Position numbers and translations under genes: made by a program
Shown here: positions 6,290-13,857 of the stretch, in pieces
Position numbering within the stretch: position 1 is the stretch's first letter
Layout of the letters: the number at the start of each line of letters is the position of its first letter
The notes under the pieces: generated by a model
Database searches by the model: none
Seen by the model: the letters and a program-made list of their open reading frames with translations, nothing else
Told to the model about the DNA's origin: nothing
Virus record (IMG/VR): IMGVR_UViG_3300046642_001423
Span: 1 to 46,773 of that record
DNA length: 46,773 bases
Origin: a virus
Strand: one strand, 5' to 3'

Positions 6290-7563
6290 CAGAACACCAT
6301 CTCCTTTTGTGCGCCGTCGATGAGCCAATCGAGCCCGAGTTTCCGGGCGAGAGTTTCGTAGTCCGCCGAGTCGAGAGTCCACGGCCAACCGGGACCGCCG
6401 ACGAGACGCGACGGCCACGCACGGTCCGCGTACCGCGACCATCGCCACTGATGCACTTTCGCCTCGCGTGGCATGGACGAGATGCCCTCCAACCCGATCC
6501 CGACCGACGGCCACGAACGCCACACCGACGAACCGCGCGGGCGCCACGCCTCCTCCGTCGACCGTTCGTTCCCGGCGTGCCCTTCCAAAATCAACGCGAA
6601 CCCGTAGCGGACCATCAACTCGTCGAGATGGTCGGTCAACTCGTCGACGAGGTCCTCCGAGTAGCGCGACCGATCTCCCTCCGATCGGAACAACCGGACG
6701 AGTGGACCCATGACGACGAGGCTCGGTCGGTGTTGCGCGATGAGCGACTCGACGCGCACGAAATCGCGCCGGGTGAGGAGGTTGATCCCCGCAGGCCATT
6801 GCACCGCGTGCAGCATGTTCGGGTCGAGCGCGTCACCGGCGCGGCGGATCATCGGCCGCATTGCGAGCGCCGAGTCGACGTCGTCCTCTTGCAAGTCGAT
6901 GACGAGTGTCGAGAGCGGTTCGTCTCCAACGGGGATGCACAACAACGGGTGGATACCCGACGCGACCGTGACGGCCATCTGTCGGGAGAACGTCGATTTC
7001 CCGACGCCCTCACCACCGGTCACGATGAGTTTCTCGTTCACGCGGAGGAGCCCGGGGAGCACCCACGGCTTCTGCGGTGTGGCGTCGTCGAGATCCGCGA
7101 GCGCGACGAGGTCCGCCGCGTTGAAGCTCTCGACGTGTGCGAGCGCCGGACGGAGTTCGCCCTCCGCCGCGTCGACCGACGAGAGCAACCCGTCGAGGTC
7201 GCCGTCGTATCCGAGTTCGACGAGGTTCTCCCCGAGCGCGATCCCGCGCCGGAGACTACCGAGGCGCGCGAGGACCTCCGCGTACGCGCCGCCGTGGATG
7301 CCCGCACCCGCGGCGAGCGCGTCGAGCATCGGGCGAACGTCGCCACCGATGCGCGCCGCGACCGTCAACGGCTCGACGAGTTTCCCCTCCCCGAACATCG
7401 CGGCCATGTGCTCGTACACCGACCGGTGTTGCGGGAGCCAAAAATCGTCGGCGGAGAGCGCGTCGACGACACGGAGCCGATCGACCGTCGGCCACCCACC
7501 GAGGAGGTACCCGATCGCGGCCGCCTCCGTTGACTCGTCCCACGGAACCTCGCGGCCGTTCAC
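6289..7563 (-). CDS. Replicative helicase-like ATPase (DnaB N-domain plus RepA/AAA_25 core)
   Basis: 424 aa from GTG 7563, which overlaps the stop of the initiator gene in its true frame. Residues 5-75 match the DnaB N-terminal domain (STEAAAIGYLLG, DDFWLPQHRSVYEHM). Residues 168-290 are a RecA-like ATPase: Walker A GGEGVGKST (183-191), STLVIDLQED (218-227) and SLVVMGPL (281-288) at the Walker B position. EGHAGN near residue 330 fits the sensor/third motif. It is shorter than cellular DnaB and resembles the RepA-type helicases of actinophages. It would unwind DNA at the origin, loaded by the initiator encoded immediately upstream. Confidence 0.85.
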   Translation of the reverse strand: MNGREVPWDESTEAAAIGYLLGGWPTVDRLRVVDALSADDFWLPQHRSVYEHMAAMFGEGKLVEPLTVAARIGGDVRPMLDALAAGAGIHGGAYAEVLARLGSLRRGIALGENLVELGYDGDLDGLLSSVDAAEGELRPALAHVESFNAADLVALADLDDATPQKPWVLPGLLRVNEKLIVTGGEGVGKSTFSRQMAVTVASGIHPLLCIPVGDEPLSTLVIDLQEDDVDSALAMRPMIRRAGDALDPNMLHAVQWPAGINLLTRRDFVRVESLIAQHRPSLVVMGPLVRLFRSEGDRSRYSEDLVDELTDHLDELMVRYGFALILEGHAGNERSTEEAWRPRGSSVWRSWPSVGIGLEGISSMPREAKVHQWRWSRYADRAWPSRLVGGPGWPWTLDSADYETLARKLGLDWLIDGAQKEMVF

Positions 7564-8346
7564 GTCGTCTCCCACGGTTGCGTCGTTTGGAACCTCGACC
7601 CGGTGCGCGGACCCGACGCCGCGCGTGCCGCCATCTCGTCGAGATCCGGCCGGTCGAGCGCCGCCTCCACGTCCGCCTCGACGTACGCGGCGACGTGATC
7701 CGCCCACCGTTCGCTCGCCCCGTAGAACGTCGCGCCGTGCATCGTGAACTCCTCGGGTTGCCCGCGCCTCGACGTCGCGTACGCCTCGGTCGCCGCCCGG
7801 AGAACCTCGCCCGGGACGCCACGACCGCGCGGTTTTGCGCGGGTACACCGACCACGCGCGGTCGAACTCGTCCTCGTACGCCTCGCGCGCGGTGGGTTGC
7901 CCGCTCTCTAGGAGATGGAGATCCGCGCGCGCGCTCGACGTCTCTAGAGGTTTAGTAGAGGAGGAAGCCGCGGATTCGCGGGATGGCATCCCGCCGTTTC
8001 GCGGTTTCCCATCCCGCGATTCTGCGGAATGGAGGGTCGGGTGGTCGTAGTCGATCCGGTACCACTTCCGGCGCGACGACCATCCCTCGGGTTGGACCGA
8101 GAGGAGGAGCCCGTCGTCCCCGAGTGCGCCGATCGCACGGTGGACGACGTCCTCGGTGAGCCCGGTCTCGTCGGCCAACGCGGCCTGAGTGATCGCGTAC
8201 CACCACTCGCCGTCATGCTCCGCGCCGTGTTCGGCGTCCGTCAGGTGCCATTGGATTTGTTGCAACACGACGGCTTTCGTGAGACCGAGCGCCCGGACGA
8301 GTGACGGTTGCGCGGTGAGCACGCGCTCGGTGAGTAGGAGAGTCAA
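7560..8346 (-). CDS. Winged-helix replication initiator, frame broken at an A-run
   Basis: The start is TTG 8346, supported by a strong Shine-Dalgarno AGGAGGTAA seven nt upstream. Residues 15-100 form a helical/winged-helix DNA-binding domain (TKAVVLQQIQWHL, ITQAALADETGL, VVHRAIGALGDDGLL), as in phage initiators of the DnaD/O type. A linker with iteron-like DNA follows, then DEFDRAWSVYPRK, typical of these proteins. After that the frame goes out: the proper continuation (GVPGEVLRAATEAYA ... MHGATFYGASERWADHVAAYV) is in the +1 frame and ends at 7560. Removing one base from TTTT at 7833-7836 restores 261 aa reading YPRKPRGRGVPGEV. It is either a sequencing error, a mutation or a +1 recoding site. 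Confidence 0.75.
7968..8027. repeat. Three iteron-like 18-bp repeats, candidate replication origin
   Basis: Three related 18-mers lie in the linker of the initiator gene: 7987-8004 (CATCCCGCCGTTTCGCGG), 8010-8027 (CATCCCGCGATTCTGCGG) and an inverted copy at 7968-7985 (CCGCGGATTCGCGGGATG). The inverted copy and the third copy agree at 16 of 18 positions. Next to them, 7941-7967 is unusually A/T-rich for this genome. Iterons inside the initiator gene with an adjacent A/T-rich stretch match the plan of the lambda origin within gene O. The role is inferred. Confidence 0.5.
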
Positions 8347-8490
8347 CGCGGTTACCTCCTCGGGTCGCCGGGGAGGGTCGACTAGCGTGTCGGCCGATCC
8401 CCGAGGTCGTAGCTCGGGTCGATCTAAGAGGCGACTCCTCGGTTCGGTGAGGTCCCGGGGAGTCGTCTCGCGTTCGGGTGGCGCACCGTA

Positions 8491-8979
8491 CTACGGACCG
8501 TCGTCGGCCGCGGGGAGGAACGCCATCGCCCGGAGCCGTTCGTTCGGGACGAGGTAACACGGCCGCCCGCTCGCCGGTGCCGTCCACCATGCGCGTTGCT
8601 TCGCCTCCTCGCCGTAGACCCACCCGACGAGAACGAACACCGGGTCGCGGTGCGAACGGACGAGCACAAACGGCTGATTGTCCGGGTCGCCCGGATGGAC
8701 GATGAGTCGCCCGTTCGGTCGTGGTGTCGAACGCACTTGGAGATGGCCGACGTCGAACTCCACCTGTCGGAACTCCGGCACCGCCGCGGCGGTCCACTCG
8801 ACGTCGAGGAACCGTGCGACGGCGACCTCGGCGCGTGCGCCTTGGACGTGGGCGGCGAGCCCGTCCCCGGTGTATCCGTGCGCGTCACCGATGCGTTGAC
8901 GGTCGGCGTTCTCCTGACGGAGTCGGGCGGCGTCGTCCGCGAGCGCGATCTCCTCGTCGGTGAGACGCACCGACCTCAC
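8491..8979 (-). CDS. Nuclease-fold-like protein, 162 aa
   Basis: GTG 8979 overlaps the RecT stop (GTGA). The N-terminal 45 residues are a charged helix (EEIALADDAARLRQENADRQR). The core, AHVQGARAEVAVARFLDVEW, then QVEFDVGHLQVRST, then FVLVRSHRDPVFVLVGWVYG, has the order of a PD-(D/E)XK fold: a helix Glu, a strand Asp (FDVG) and a following strand where the usual Lys is replaced by Gln or Arg (LQVR). Similar proteins are common beside phage recombination genes. It may be an inactive or variant nuclease. The following 144 nt (8347-8490) hold a 7-bp stem (CGACTCC/GGAGTCG, minus strand) that could terminate transcription. Confidence 0.6.
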   Translation of the reverse strand: MRSVRLTDEEIALADDAARLRQENADRQRIGDAHGYTGDGLAAHVQGARAEVAVARFLDVEWTAAAVPEFRQVEFDVGHLQVRSTPRPNGRLIVHPGDPDNQPFVLVRSHRDPVFVLVGWVYGEEAKQRAWWTAPASGRPCYLVPNERLRAMAFLPAADDGP

Positions 8980-9935
8980 GACACGATCTCCGCCTCGTCG
9001 ACGTCGGGCGGGAGCGCGTGCTCCCCACACAACCCGTTCGCGACCGCGGCCGCGTCGCAATGCGCGCACGTCTCACCCTCGACCGCGGGCATCGGGTTCG
9101 ACACGGCGACCTCGTCGTCGTCGCGGACCATCTCGTCGAGTTTCGCCTCCAACCGGTCGAGGTCGTCGTCGGACCGCTCGCCCGGTTTCGGGACGTCTTG
9201 CTCGCGGAGCCATGCCGTGTATTTGACTTTCGACGCGACGGGGAGCGCGTCGAACCGGTCGCGGAGAACCTCGTCGCGCGACTTGGTCCGCTCGACCGTG
9301 ACGCCCTCGACACCGGCGCCGACGACCGCGCCCGACGGGACGTAGCTCGACGCCTCCTCCGCCTCGATGCCCGAGAGTTCCTCGGGGAACGCACGCCGGA
9401 GCGCGAGCGCCTCCGCGCATTTGCCGAGCATCAGGTACGGCTTCGCCTTCCACATGGAGTCCTGATTGTTGGCCGACGGCGGTTTGTATTCGTCCCACCG
9501 TGCCGTCGCCGTGAACGGCACGCGGAGCCCGGCGACGATTTTGTAGACGACGACGGTCGCCTCGCCCGGGTAGTCCGCCTCCCCGCCGCGCGGGTGACCG
9601 CGGTACGTCGGGTCCTCCGTCCCCGCGTGGAGTCCGGTCCGCGCCGCGATGGCGCGGTACCCGTCGATCCCGGTTTGGATCGTCAACTTGCCTTGGCGTC
9701 GGATGCCGTAGATCTGTTTCCGGAGCGGGTCGAGCCCCGAGTGCGCCGCGACGTGGAGGAACAACAGGAACTCGTCCTCCGACGCCTCCTGCCCTTTGAG
9801 GACGAGTTCACGGACGAGACGGCGTTGCTCGACGTCGCGCGGGTCGAACGCCATCATGGAGTCGTCGCGCAACGCGACCACGTTCGACGGAGCGACGGAC
9901 GAGTGGAGGTTGTTGTCGGGATCGGTGGTCGTCAT
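8976..9935 (-). CDS. RecT/Bet-family single-strand annealing protein, 319 aa
   Basis: ATG 9935 overlaps the exonuclease stop (ATGA). The family core is clear: LFLHVAAHSGLDPLRKQIYG (59-77), KLTIQTGIDGYRAIA (83-97), EATVVVYKI and KPYLMLGKCAEALALRRAFP. These proteins coat 3-prime single strands and anneal them to homologous DNA, working with the exonuclease encoded next door. The C-terminal tail adds a small zinc-ribbon-like cluster (CAHCDAAAVANGLCGEH), not part of the basic Bet fold. The length is near that of actinophage RecT proteins. Confidence 0.93.
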   Translation of the reverse strand: MTTTDPDNNLHSSVAPSNVVALRDDSMMAFDPRDVEQRRLVRELVLKGQEASEDEFLLFLHVAAHSGLDPLRKQIYGIRRQGKLTIQTGIDGYRAIAARTGLHAGTEDPTYRGHPRGGEADYPGEATVVVYKIVAGLRVPFTATARWDEYKPPSANNQDSMWKAKPYLMLGKCAEALALRRAFPEELSGIEAEEASSYVPSGAVVGAGVEGVTVERTKSRDEVLRDRFDALPVASKVKYTAWLREQDVPKPGERSDDDLDRLEAKLDEMVRDDDEVAVSNPMPAVEGETCAHCDAAAVANGLCGEHALPPDVDEAEIVS

Positions 9936-10885
9936 TTGAAGGCCTTTCGGATCGTGAGTCGTCGTTGTGGGTTGGGTTCGCGGTAGAGGTCGAGGAGCCC
10001 GGGATTGTCCGCCTCCAACTTGTCGAGGTTGACCTCCTCGGGTGCGATCCGTTTCCAATCGGCGGCCGGGACGCCACCGATTGCGCCGGTCTCGGCGTCA
10101 CCGATTGCCGCGCGGATCATGTTCCCGAGCCGGGCGACCTCCGCCTTTGCGGCCTTCTCCTCGGCTTTGGCGGCGTTGAACTCGCGCACCGTGTCGACGA
10201 ACGTGTCGTCGAGGTCGACGACCGCGCCCGCCGTCGGGTTGCGGTAGAGACGTTTCAGCGTGTCGCCCGCGAGGTGGTCCGGCACCGGTGGCCGCCGTGC
10301 GACGACGTCCTCCCAGAACTCCTCCTCGATCGAGCGGAGCCCGGCGAGGAGTTCGTCGTCGCGTTCGACGCGGTACCGGACGAGGTCGCGGCCGAACATC
10401 AACACCGCGACGTCGCAATACGCGGCGGTCTCGACGACTCCGAGGTAGTGGTGCGCTTGGAGGGAGATGTAGTCGGGGAGCCCGTCCTCGTACTTCGCGG
10501 CCGAGTGGCCTTGTTTGACCTCCAACAACCCGTCGCCGTCGGCGGCACGGTGAATGAACCGGTCCGGGTTCGCGAGCCTCCAATCGTCGACGTCGTGCGC
10601 GTAGAGATGCGTCGGTTTCGTGATCGTCGCTCCGTACTTCTCGCCGTACGCGACCGCGATCCCGTCCTCTAACAACTGGCCGAGTCGCATCAGCGGCGCA
10701 CCGTTCATATCGCGGTCGTCGTCGCCGTCCTCGATCGGTTCGACTTTCGACGCGTATACGTCGAACGGTCCGACGAACGGCGAGACCCCCATGATCCCGC
10801 CGACGTCGCTCCCACCGATGCCTTGTTGTCGTGCGCGGAGCCATTGCGTCCGCGTCGCGCCGTCGAGTTCCATGACGTTTCTCAC
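9932..10885 (-). CDS. YqaJ-type recombination exonuclease, 317 aa
   Basis: GTG 10885 overlaps the preceding stop (GTGA). The YqaJ/lambda-exonuclease signature is present: GIGGSDVGGIMGVSPF (22-37), RLGQLLEDGIA (67-77, motif Glu), ANPDRFI (105-111, metal Asp), LLEVKQG (120-126, the ExK pair) and DYISLQAHHYLGV (138-150, the Gln motif). The last 110 residues are a helical region (FNAAKAEEKAAKAEVARLG). The enzyme degrades 5-prime strands of double-stranded ends to make substrates for the RecT-like protein, and the two genes overlap by four bases. Confidence 0.93.
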   Translation of the reverse strand: MRNVMELDGATRTQWLRARQQGIGGSDVGGIMGVSPFVGPFDVYASKVEPIEDGDDDRDMNGAPLMRLGQLLEDGIAVAYGEKYGATITKPTHLYAHDVDDWRLANPDRFIHRAADGDGLLEVKQGHSAAKYEDGLPDYISLQAHHYLGVVETAAYCDVAVLMFGRDLVRYRVERDDELLAGLRSIEEEFWEDVVARRPPVPDHLAGDTLKRLYRNPTAGAVVDLDDTFVDTVREFNAAKAEEKAAKAEVARLGNMIRAAIGDAETGAIGGVPAADWKRIAPEEVNLDKLEADNPGLLDLYREPNPQRRLTIRKAFK

Positions 10886-11310
10886 GTCAACTCCATTCGG
10901 TCGAGGATCATCCAACGTTTCGGGTGGTCGTGGTGCAACCGGTTCGCCTCGCATAGACCCTCGGCCATATCGAGTTTCGTGTCGCGCGCCGGGCGGGAAC
11001 GGAGGGTCGGTACGGTGACGACGACACCCGACGGATACCGGGTGATCGCGCGCTCGGTCGTCTCGTCGTCCCCGGCGCGCGCCTTGTACGCGGGGACGCG
11101 GAGCCCGAGGTCGTGTGCGATCGCGCCGAGTTGCGCGGCGATCGACGCGAACCCGAGCGCGTCGAGCGGGAGTATCTCGACGGTCGGTTCGCCGTGGATC
11201 GGGTCGAGCGCGCCGCGCCCACACACGACACACCCGTCGAGCGTCGGGAAATCGTCGACGTACGCGTGGCGGTCCATCCGTTGATCCTCGCGCCCGGGTA
11301 CGACACTCAT
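10882..11310 (-). CDS. Hypothetical protein with CxxC motif, 142 aa
   Basis: ATG 11310 overlaps the small membrane protein stop (ATGA); an alternative start is Met 12. A single CVVCGRGALDPIHG motif lies near residue 27. The middle is helical (ALGFASIAAQLGAIAHDLG) and the C-terminus is Arg/His-rich (CEANRLHHDHPKRWMILD). I do not recognise the family. It is co-transcribed with the recombination genes from the divergent promoter at 11488-11493. Confidence 0.75.
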   Translation of the reverse strand: MSVVPGREDQRMDRHAYVDDFPTLDGCVVCGRGALDPIHGEPTVEILPLDALGFASIAAQLGAIAHDLGLRVPAYKARAGDDETTERAITRYPSGVVVTVPTLRSRPARDTKLDMAEGLCEANRLHHDHPKRWMILDRMELT

Positions 11311-11441
11311 CCGAGCCCGATCCACCCGAGCACCGTCACGAACCCGATCGCGGCGAGCAACACCACGACGAGGAACCCGAGGAGCCGGACCGCCTCCCCG
11401 ACCTCGCTCCGGACGTATTGCCAATCGACGACGTTCCTCAT
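11307..11441 (-). CDS. Small single-span membrane protein, 44 aa
   Basis: First gene of the leftward early operon. ATG 11441 is preceded by the start-associated block AGGAGGCTTTCGCC. After a polar start (MRNVVDWQYVRSEVGEA), residues 18-42 form one hydrophobic segment (LLGFLVVVLLAAIGFVTVLG). Its transcript would begin near 11481, downstream of the shared operator. Small early membrane proteins of phages often act in superinfection exclusion or in changing the host envelope, but nothing in the sequence proves this. Confidence 0.7.
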   Translation of the reverse strand: MRNVVDWQYVRSEVGEAVRLLGFLVVVLLAAIGFVTVLGWIGLG

Positions 11442-11487
11442 GGCGAAAGCCTCCTAGTCCCGGCTCGGTTCCGAGCCACCGGGAGAA

Positions 11488-11531
11488 ACTCTAGCATGTT
11501 GTGGCGCACCCTGCGCCGAGTGTGCTACGTT
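11488..11531. promoter_or_regulatory. Divergent promoter pair around one palindromic operator
   Basis: The element GGCGCAC-C-CTGCGCC lies at 11503-11517. To its right, 8 nt later, is TACGTT (11526-11531) preceded by TGC, driving the plus operon. To its left, 9 nt away on the minus strand, is TAGAGT (11493-11488), also preceded by TGC, driving the recombination and replication arm. Both are extended -10 promoters with the element in the -35 position. Each leader (about 40 nt) has a short GC hairpin just before the Shine-Dalgarno. One protein bound here would control both arms at once. Confidence 0.7.
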
Positions 11532-11578
11532 GTGTGGACCGGCCGGGAGACGCCCGACCGGAGAGGAGGCTTCCGCCC

Positions 11579-11830
11579 ATGAAACTCAACTCCGCTCGGT
11601 TCGCAAACGCCCGGGAGTTCGACGACGCCGTCGCCGCGTCCGCCGTGCGCGCCGACTACTACACCACCGGCGAGATGATCCCCGGGTACGGCATCGTCGA
11701 GACGATGACCGACACCGGGTACCGCATCGTCGGCGGCGGGTTCGCTCCGTTCGTCGCCGTCCACCCGCGGCCGTCGGTCGCCGGGCTCGTCGCGTTCAAC
11801 GACGGCACCGTGTACGGCGGTGCGCGATGA
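11579..11830 (+). CDS. Hypothetical protein, 83 aa, first gene of the plus operon
   Basis: ATG 11579 has the strong start-associated block GAGGAGGCTTCCGCCC. The product is beta-rich (EMIPGYGIVETMTDTG, YRIVGGGFAPFVAVHP, VAGLVAFNDGTVYGG) after a short helix (FANAREFDDAVAASAV). No cysteine pair or membrane segment. No family recognised. As the first gene under the divergent operator it should be one of the earliest products; a small compact beta protein of this sort could be a host-takeover factor, but that is only a guess from position. Confidence 0.75.
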   Translation: MKLNSARFANAREFDDAVAASAVRADYYTTGEMIPGYGIVETMTDTGYRIVGGGFAPFVAVHPRPSVAGLVAFNDGTVYGGAR

Positions 11831-11982
11831 GTGTCACACCCGAGCGCGACGATCGACCTATGCCCGTCGAACTCCCCCGAACGTGCGCCGCGTGTGGCGT
11901 CCCCACCGAGCGTGTTGCTCCCGGGACGCCGATCCCCGCGTGTGGGTATCACGGCGGCGTCGCACGCGAGGAGGCGGAGTGA
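11827..11982 (+). CDS. Small zinc-ribbon-like protein, 51 aa
   Basis: ATG 11827 overlaps the upstream stop (ATGA) and the stop overlaps the next start (GTGA). The cysteines CAAC near residue 20 and CGYHGG near residue 40 could hold one zinc with the His. Met 12 (MPVELPRTCAACG) is an alternative start. Unknown function. Confidence 0.65.
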   Translation: MSVTPERDDRPMPVELPRTCAACGVPTERVAPGTPIPACGYHGGVAREEAE

Positions 11983-12296
11983 ACGCCGCCGAGGGTCGCG
12001 ACGTGTTGCGTGACGCGATGGCCGTCGTCTCCGCGAACTTGATCGAGGGAGAGGCGTCGGACGTCATCGCGTTGCGAGTGATCCGCAAACGTGACGACGA
12101 GGACGTCCGCGATTGGATCGAGCGCGTCGCGATGCTCGTCGACATTCTCGGCGCGACCGCGGGAGTGTTCCTCTCCCGGTGGTCCGACCATCTCGTTTTG
12201 TCCACCGCCGACACGCTCCGCGTGTTCGCCCAACAGCTAGAAGCGTCATCCACCGCCCGCGACCTCGCGGGCGGCAACACCAACGAAGGGAACTGA
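11979..12296 (+). CDS. Helical hypothetical protein, 105 aa
   Basis: GTG 11979 overlaps the previous stop. Predicted to be almost wholly helical (VLRDAMAVVSANLIEGEASD, DVRDWIERVAMLVDILG, TLRVFAQQLEAS), ending in a polar tail. No known motif. Its stop lies 1 nt before the DUF932 start, so it is part of the same operon. Confidence 0.7.
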   Translation: MNAAEGRDVLRDAMAVVSANLIEGEASDVIALRVIRKRDDEDVRDWIERVAMLVDILGATAGVFLSRWSDHLVLSTADTLRVFAQQLEASSTARDLAGGNTNEGN

Positions 12297-12297
12297 A

Positions 12298-13476
12298 ATG
12301 TCCGTGAACACCGAACTCCGCAACACCGACCTCCCCGGTCTCGTCGACCTCCTCCGCAAACAAGCGGACGTCAAGGTCGACGAGGTCGTGTCCGCATCGC
12401 GTCTCCGCGTCGAGGGTGGCAACCTCCACGTCGTCGGCGCGCACACGACGATCGACGACGACGGCGTCGAGTCGCACGACGCGGTGCTCGCACCGACGGA
12501 GCGGTTCGACGACGGCGTCTCCGAGAAACTCGGCATCCCCCGCGCATACCTCCGTCGCACCCGCGACGCGCGGGTCCCCATCCGCTCGGACAACTACGGC
12601 GGTGTCGACCTCGACGTCCCCCTCTACGACGCGAACGTCAACGCGTGGCTCGCCGCGGACCCGACCCGGAAGTTCCTCGTCCGGTCGTTCCGCACCGACG
12701 ACCACCACGACGTCGGGGTGGCGCGTGCGTTGCTCTCCGACTCGGTCGCTCTCGGGATGGACAACCTCGACGTCCTCCTCGCCGTGTTGGCCGGAGTGCG
12801 CGACGCCGGGCAGGACGTCACGATCCATCGGGCGTCGCTCACCGAGCGGCAGATGCGAGTCCAGTTGGTCGCCCCCGCGATCACGGCGCTCGCGCCGGTG
12901 CTCCTCCGCGGCTACCGGTCGCCGTTCTCGGGTCGCTCGGGTGCGGATCTCCCGGTGATCTCGGCCGGGCTCGACGTGCGGAACTCGGAGACCGGTGGTG
13001 GCGCGTTCGTCGTCGCTCCGTACGCCCTCGTCCAGATCTGCACAAACGGCATGACCCGTCAGGTCGACGCGGTCCGCAAGGCGCATCTCGGGTCGAGGCT
13101 CGACGAGGGTGTCATCCGGTGGTCGGCCGAGACGGTCCACCACGCGACGGCGCTCGTCACGTCACAGGCACGCGACGCGGTCGAGACGTTCCTCTCGGCG
13201 GACTACCTCGCCGGGTGGGTCGACGAGATCGAGGGTAAGTCGACCGCACCGATCGTCGACGCGGCGGGGACGATCGAGCGGGTCGGGAAGGCGCACGCGT
13301 TCACCGACGCGGAACAGGCGTCGATCCTCGATTGTTTCATTCGGTCGGGGGACCTCACGGCGGGTGGTGTCATGCAAGCGGTCACCGCGGCCGCGCAGGG
13401 TGTCGAGTCGCCCGACCGTCAGGCGGAGATGGAGGACCTCGCGATGGCGGTCCTCGACACCGCCGCGACGGTCTAG
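12298..13476 (+). CDS. DUF932 family protein, 392 aa
   Basis: ATG 12298 follows the ribosome binding sequence GAAGGGAAC. The protein has the layout of phage and plasmid DUF932 (YfjQ-like) proteins: an N-terminal region with LAPTERFDDGVSEKLGIPRAYL, a central beta domain (FLVRSFRTDD, VARALLSDSVALGMDNLDVL), and APYALVQICTNGMT with RKAHLGSRLDEG. The family is widespread on mobile elements and has no proven biochemical role. It is the largest gene of the plus arm. Most Gln codons I read here are CAG, whereas CAA is common in the minus-strand genes. Confidence 0.85.
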   Translation: MSVNTELRNTDLPGLVDLLRKQADVKVDEVVSASRLRVEGGNLHVVGAHTTIDDDGVESHDAVLAPTERFDDGVSEKLGIPRAYLRRTRDARVPIRSDNYGGVDLDVPLYDANVNAWLAADPTRKFLVRSFRTDDHHDVGVARALLSDSVALGMDNLDVLLAVLAGVRDAGQDVTIHRASLTERQMRVQLVAPAITALAPVLLRGYRSPFSGRSGADLPVISAGLDVRNSETGGGAFVVAPYALVQICTNGMTRQVDAVRKAHLGSRLDEGVIRWSAETVHHATALVTSQARDAVETFLSADYLAGWVDEIEGKSTAPIVDAAGTIERVGKAHAFTDAEQASILDCFIRSGDLTAGGVMQAVTAAAQGVESPDRQAEMEDLAMAVLDTAATV

Positions 13477-13496
13477 GTCCGACGCGTTGGTCGGGT

Positions 13497-13514
13497 CGCC
13501 CGGTTCGCCGGGCG
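13497..13514 (+). terminator. UUCG-loop hairpin after the DUF932 gene
   Basis: CGCCCGG-TTCG-CCGGGCG is a perfect 7-bp GC stem closed by a UUCG tetraloop, 20 nt after the DUF932 stop. There is no clear T-run, as usual in GC-rich actinobacteria, so it may be a partial terminator. Confidence 0.6.
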
Positions 13515-13536
13515 GCCGCCAGCGTCGGCGGCATCG

Positions 13537-13857
13537 GTGGGGTTGAGTCCGGAAGCCTCCTCCTCCTCGATGCCGTCGACGGTGGCACACGACCGCGACA
13601 CTCTCACCCTCGACGACGTCGAGAATCCGCGGTGCCCGGCGTGCGGGCATCCGACATACATGCACCGCGTACACGGACCGTCGACCGCGCGACTCGCGGA
13701 GGGTGACCCGTTCCCATGCGTCGCGGCGACGGTCTCGGAGATCATCCCCGCGGGCGAGCGGCGCGCCGAGACGTACCGGTACTCGTATTGCGGGTGCCGT
13801 CGAGAGTTCCCCCGCGCGGCGGAGATCGCCGCCTCAACCCGAAAGGTTGTCCCATGA
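13537..13857 (+). CDS. Zinc-finger-like protein, about 106 aa (start uncertain)
   Basis: Cysteine clusters NPRCPACGHPTYMHRV in the middle, PFPCVA and YSYCGCRREF near the C-terminus suggest a zinc-bound domain. The start is not decided: GTG 13537 gives 106 aa, while ATG 13570 gives MPSTVAHDRD; neither has a convincing Shine-Dalgarno. The stop overlaps the next gene (ATGA). Function unknown. Confidence 0.6.
   Translation: MGLSPEASSSSMPSTVAHDRDTLTLDDVENPRCPACGHPTYMHRVHGPSTARLAEGDPFPCVAATVSEIIPAGERRAETYRYSYCGCRREFPRAAEIAASTRKVVP

Noticed and set aside
6307-7533. Long plus-strand ORF of 408 codons
   Set aside because: Exactly antisense to the helicase gene, with the typical Arg/Asp/Val shadow composition; Walker motifs and overlaps support the minus strand.
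8347-8490. Possible promoter for the initiator gene
   Set aside because: Several weak -10-like strings (TAGTCG, TTAGAT) and one half-operator (GGTGCGCC at the 8491 stop) are present, but none has consistent spacing.
13548-13568. Inverse copy of the start-associated block (GGAAGCCTCC) before the plus gene at 13537
   Set aside because: It faces the minus strand, and no start codon lies at a proper distance on that strand; probably chance.
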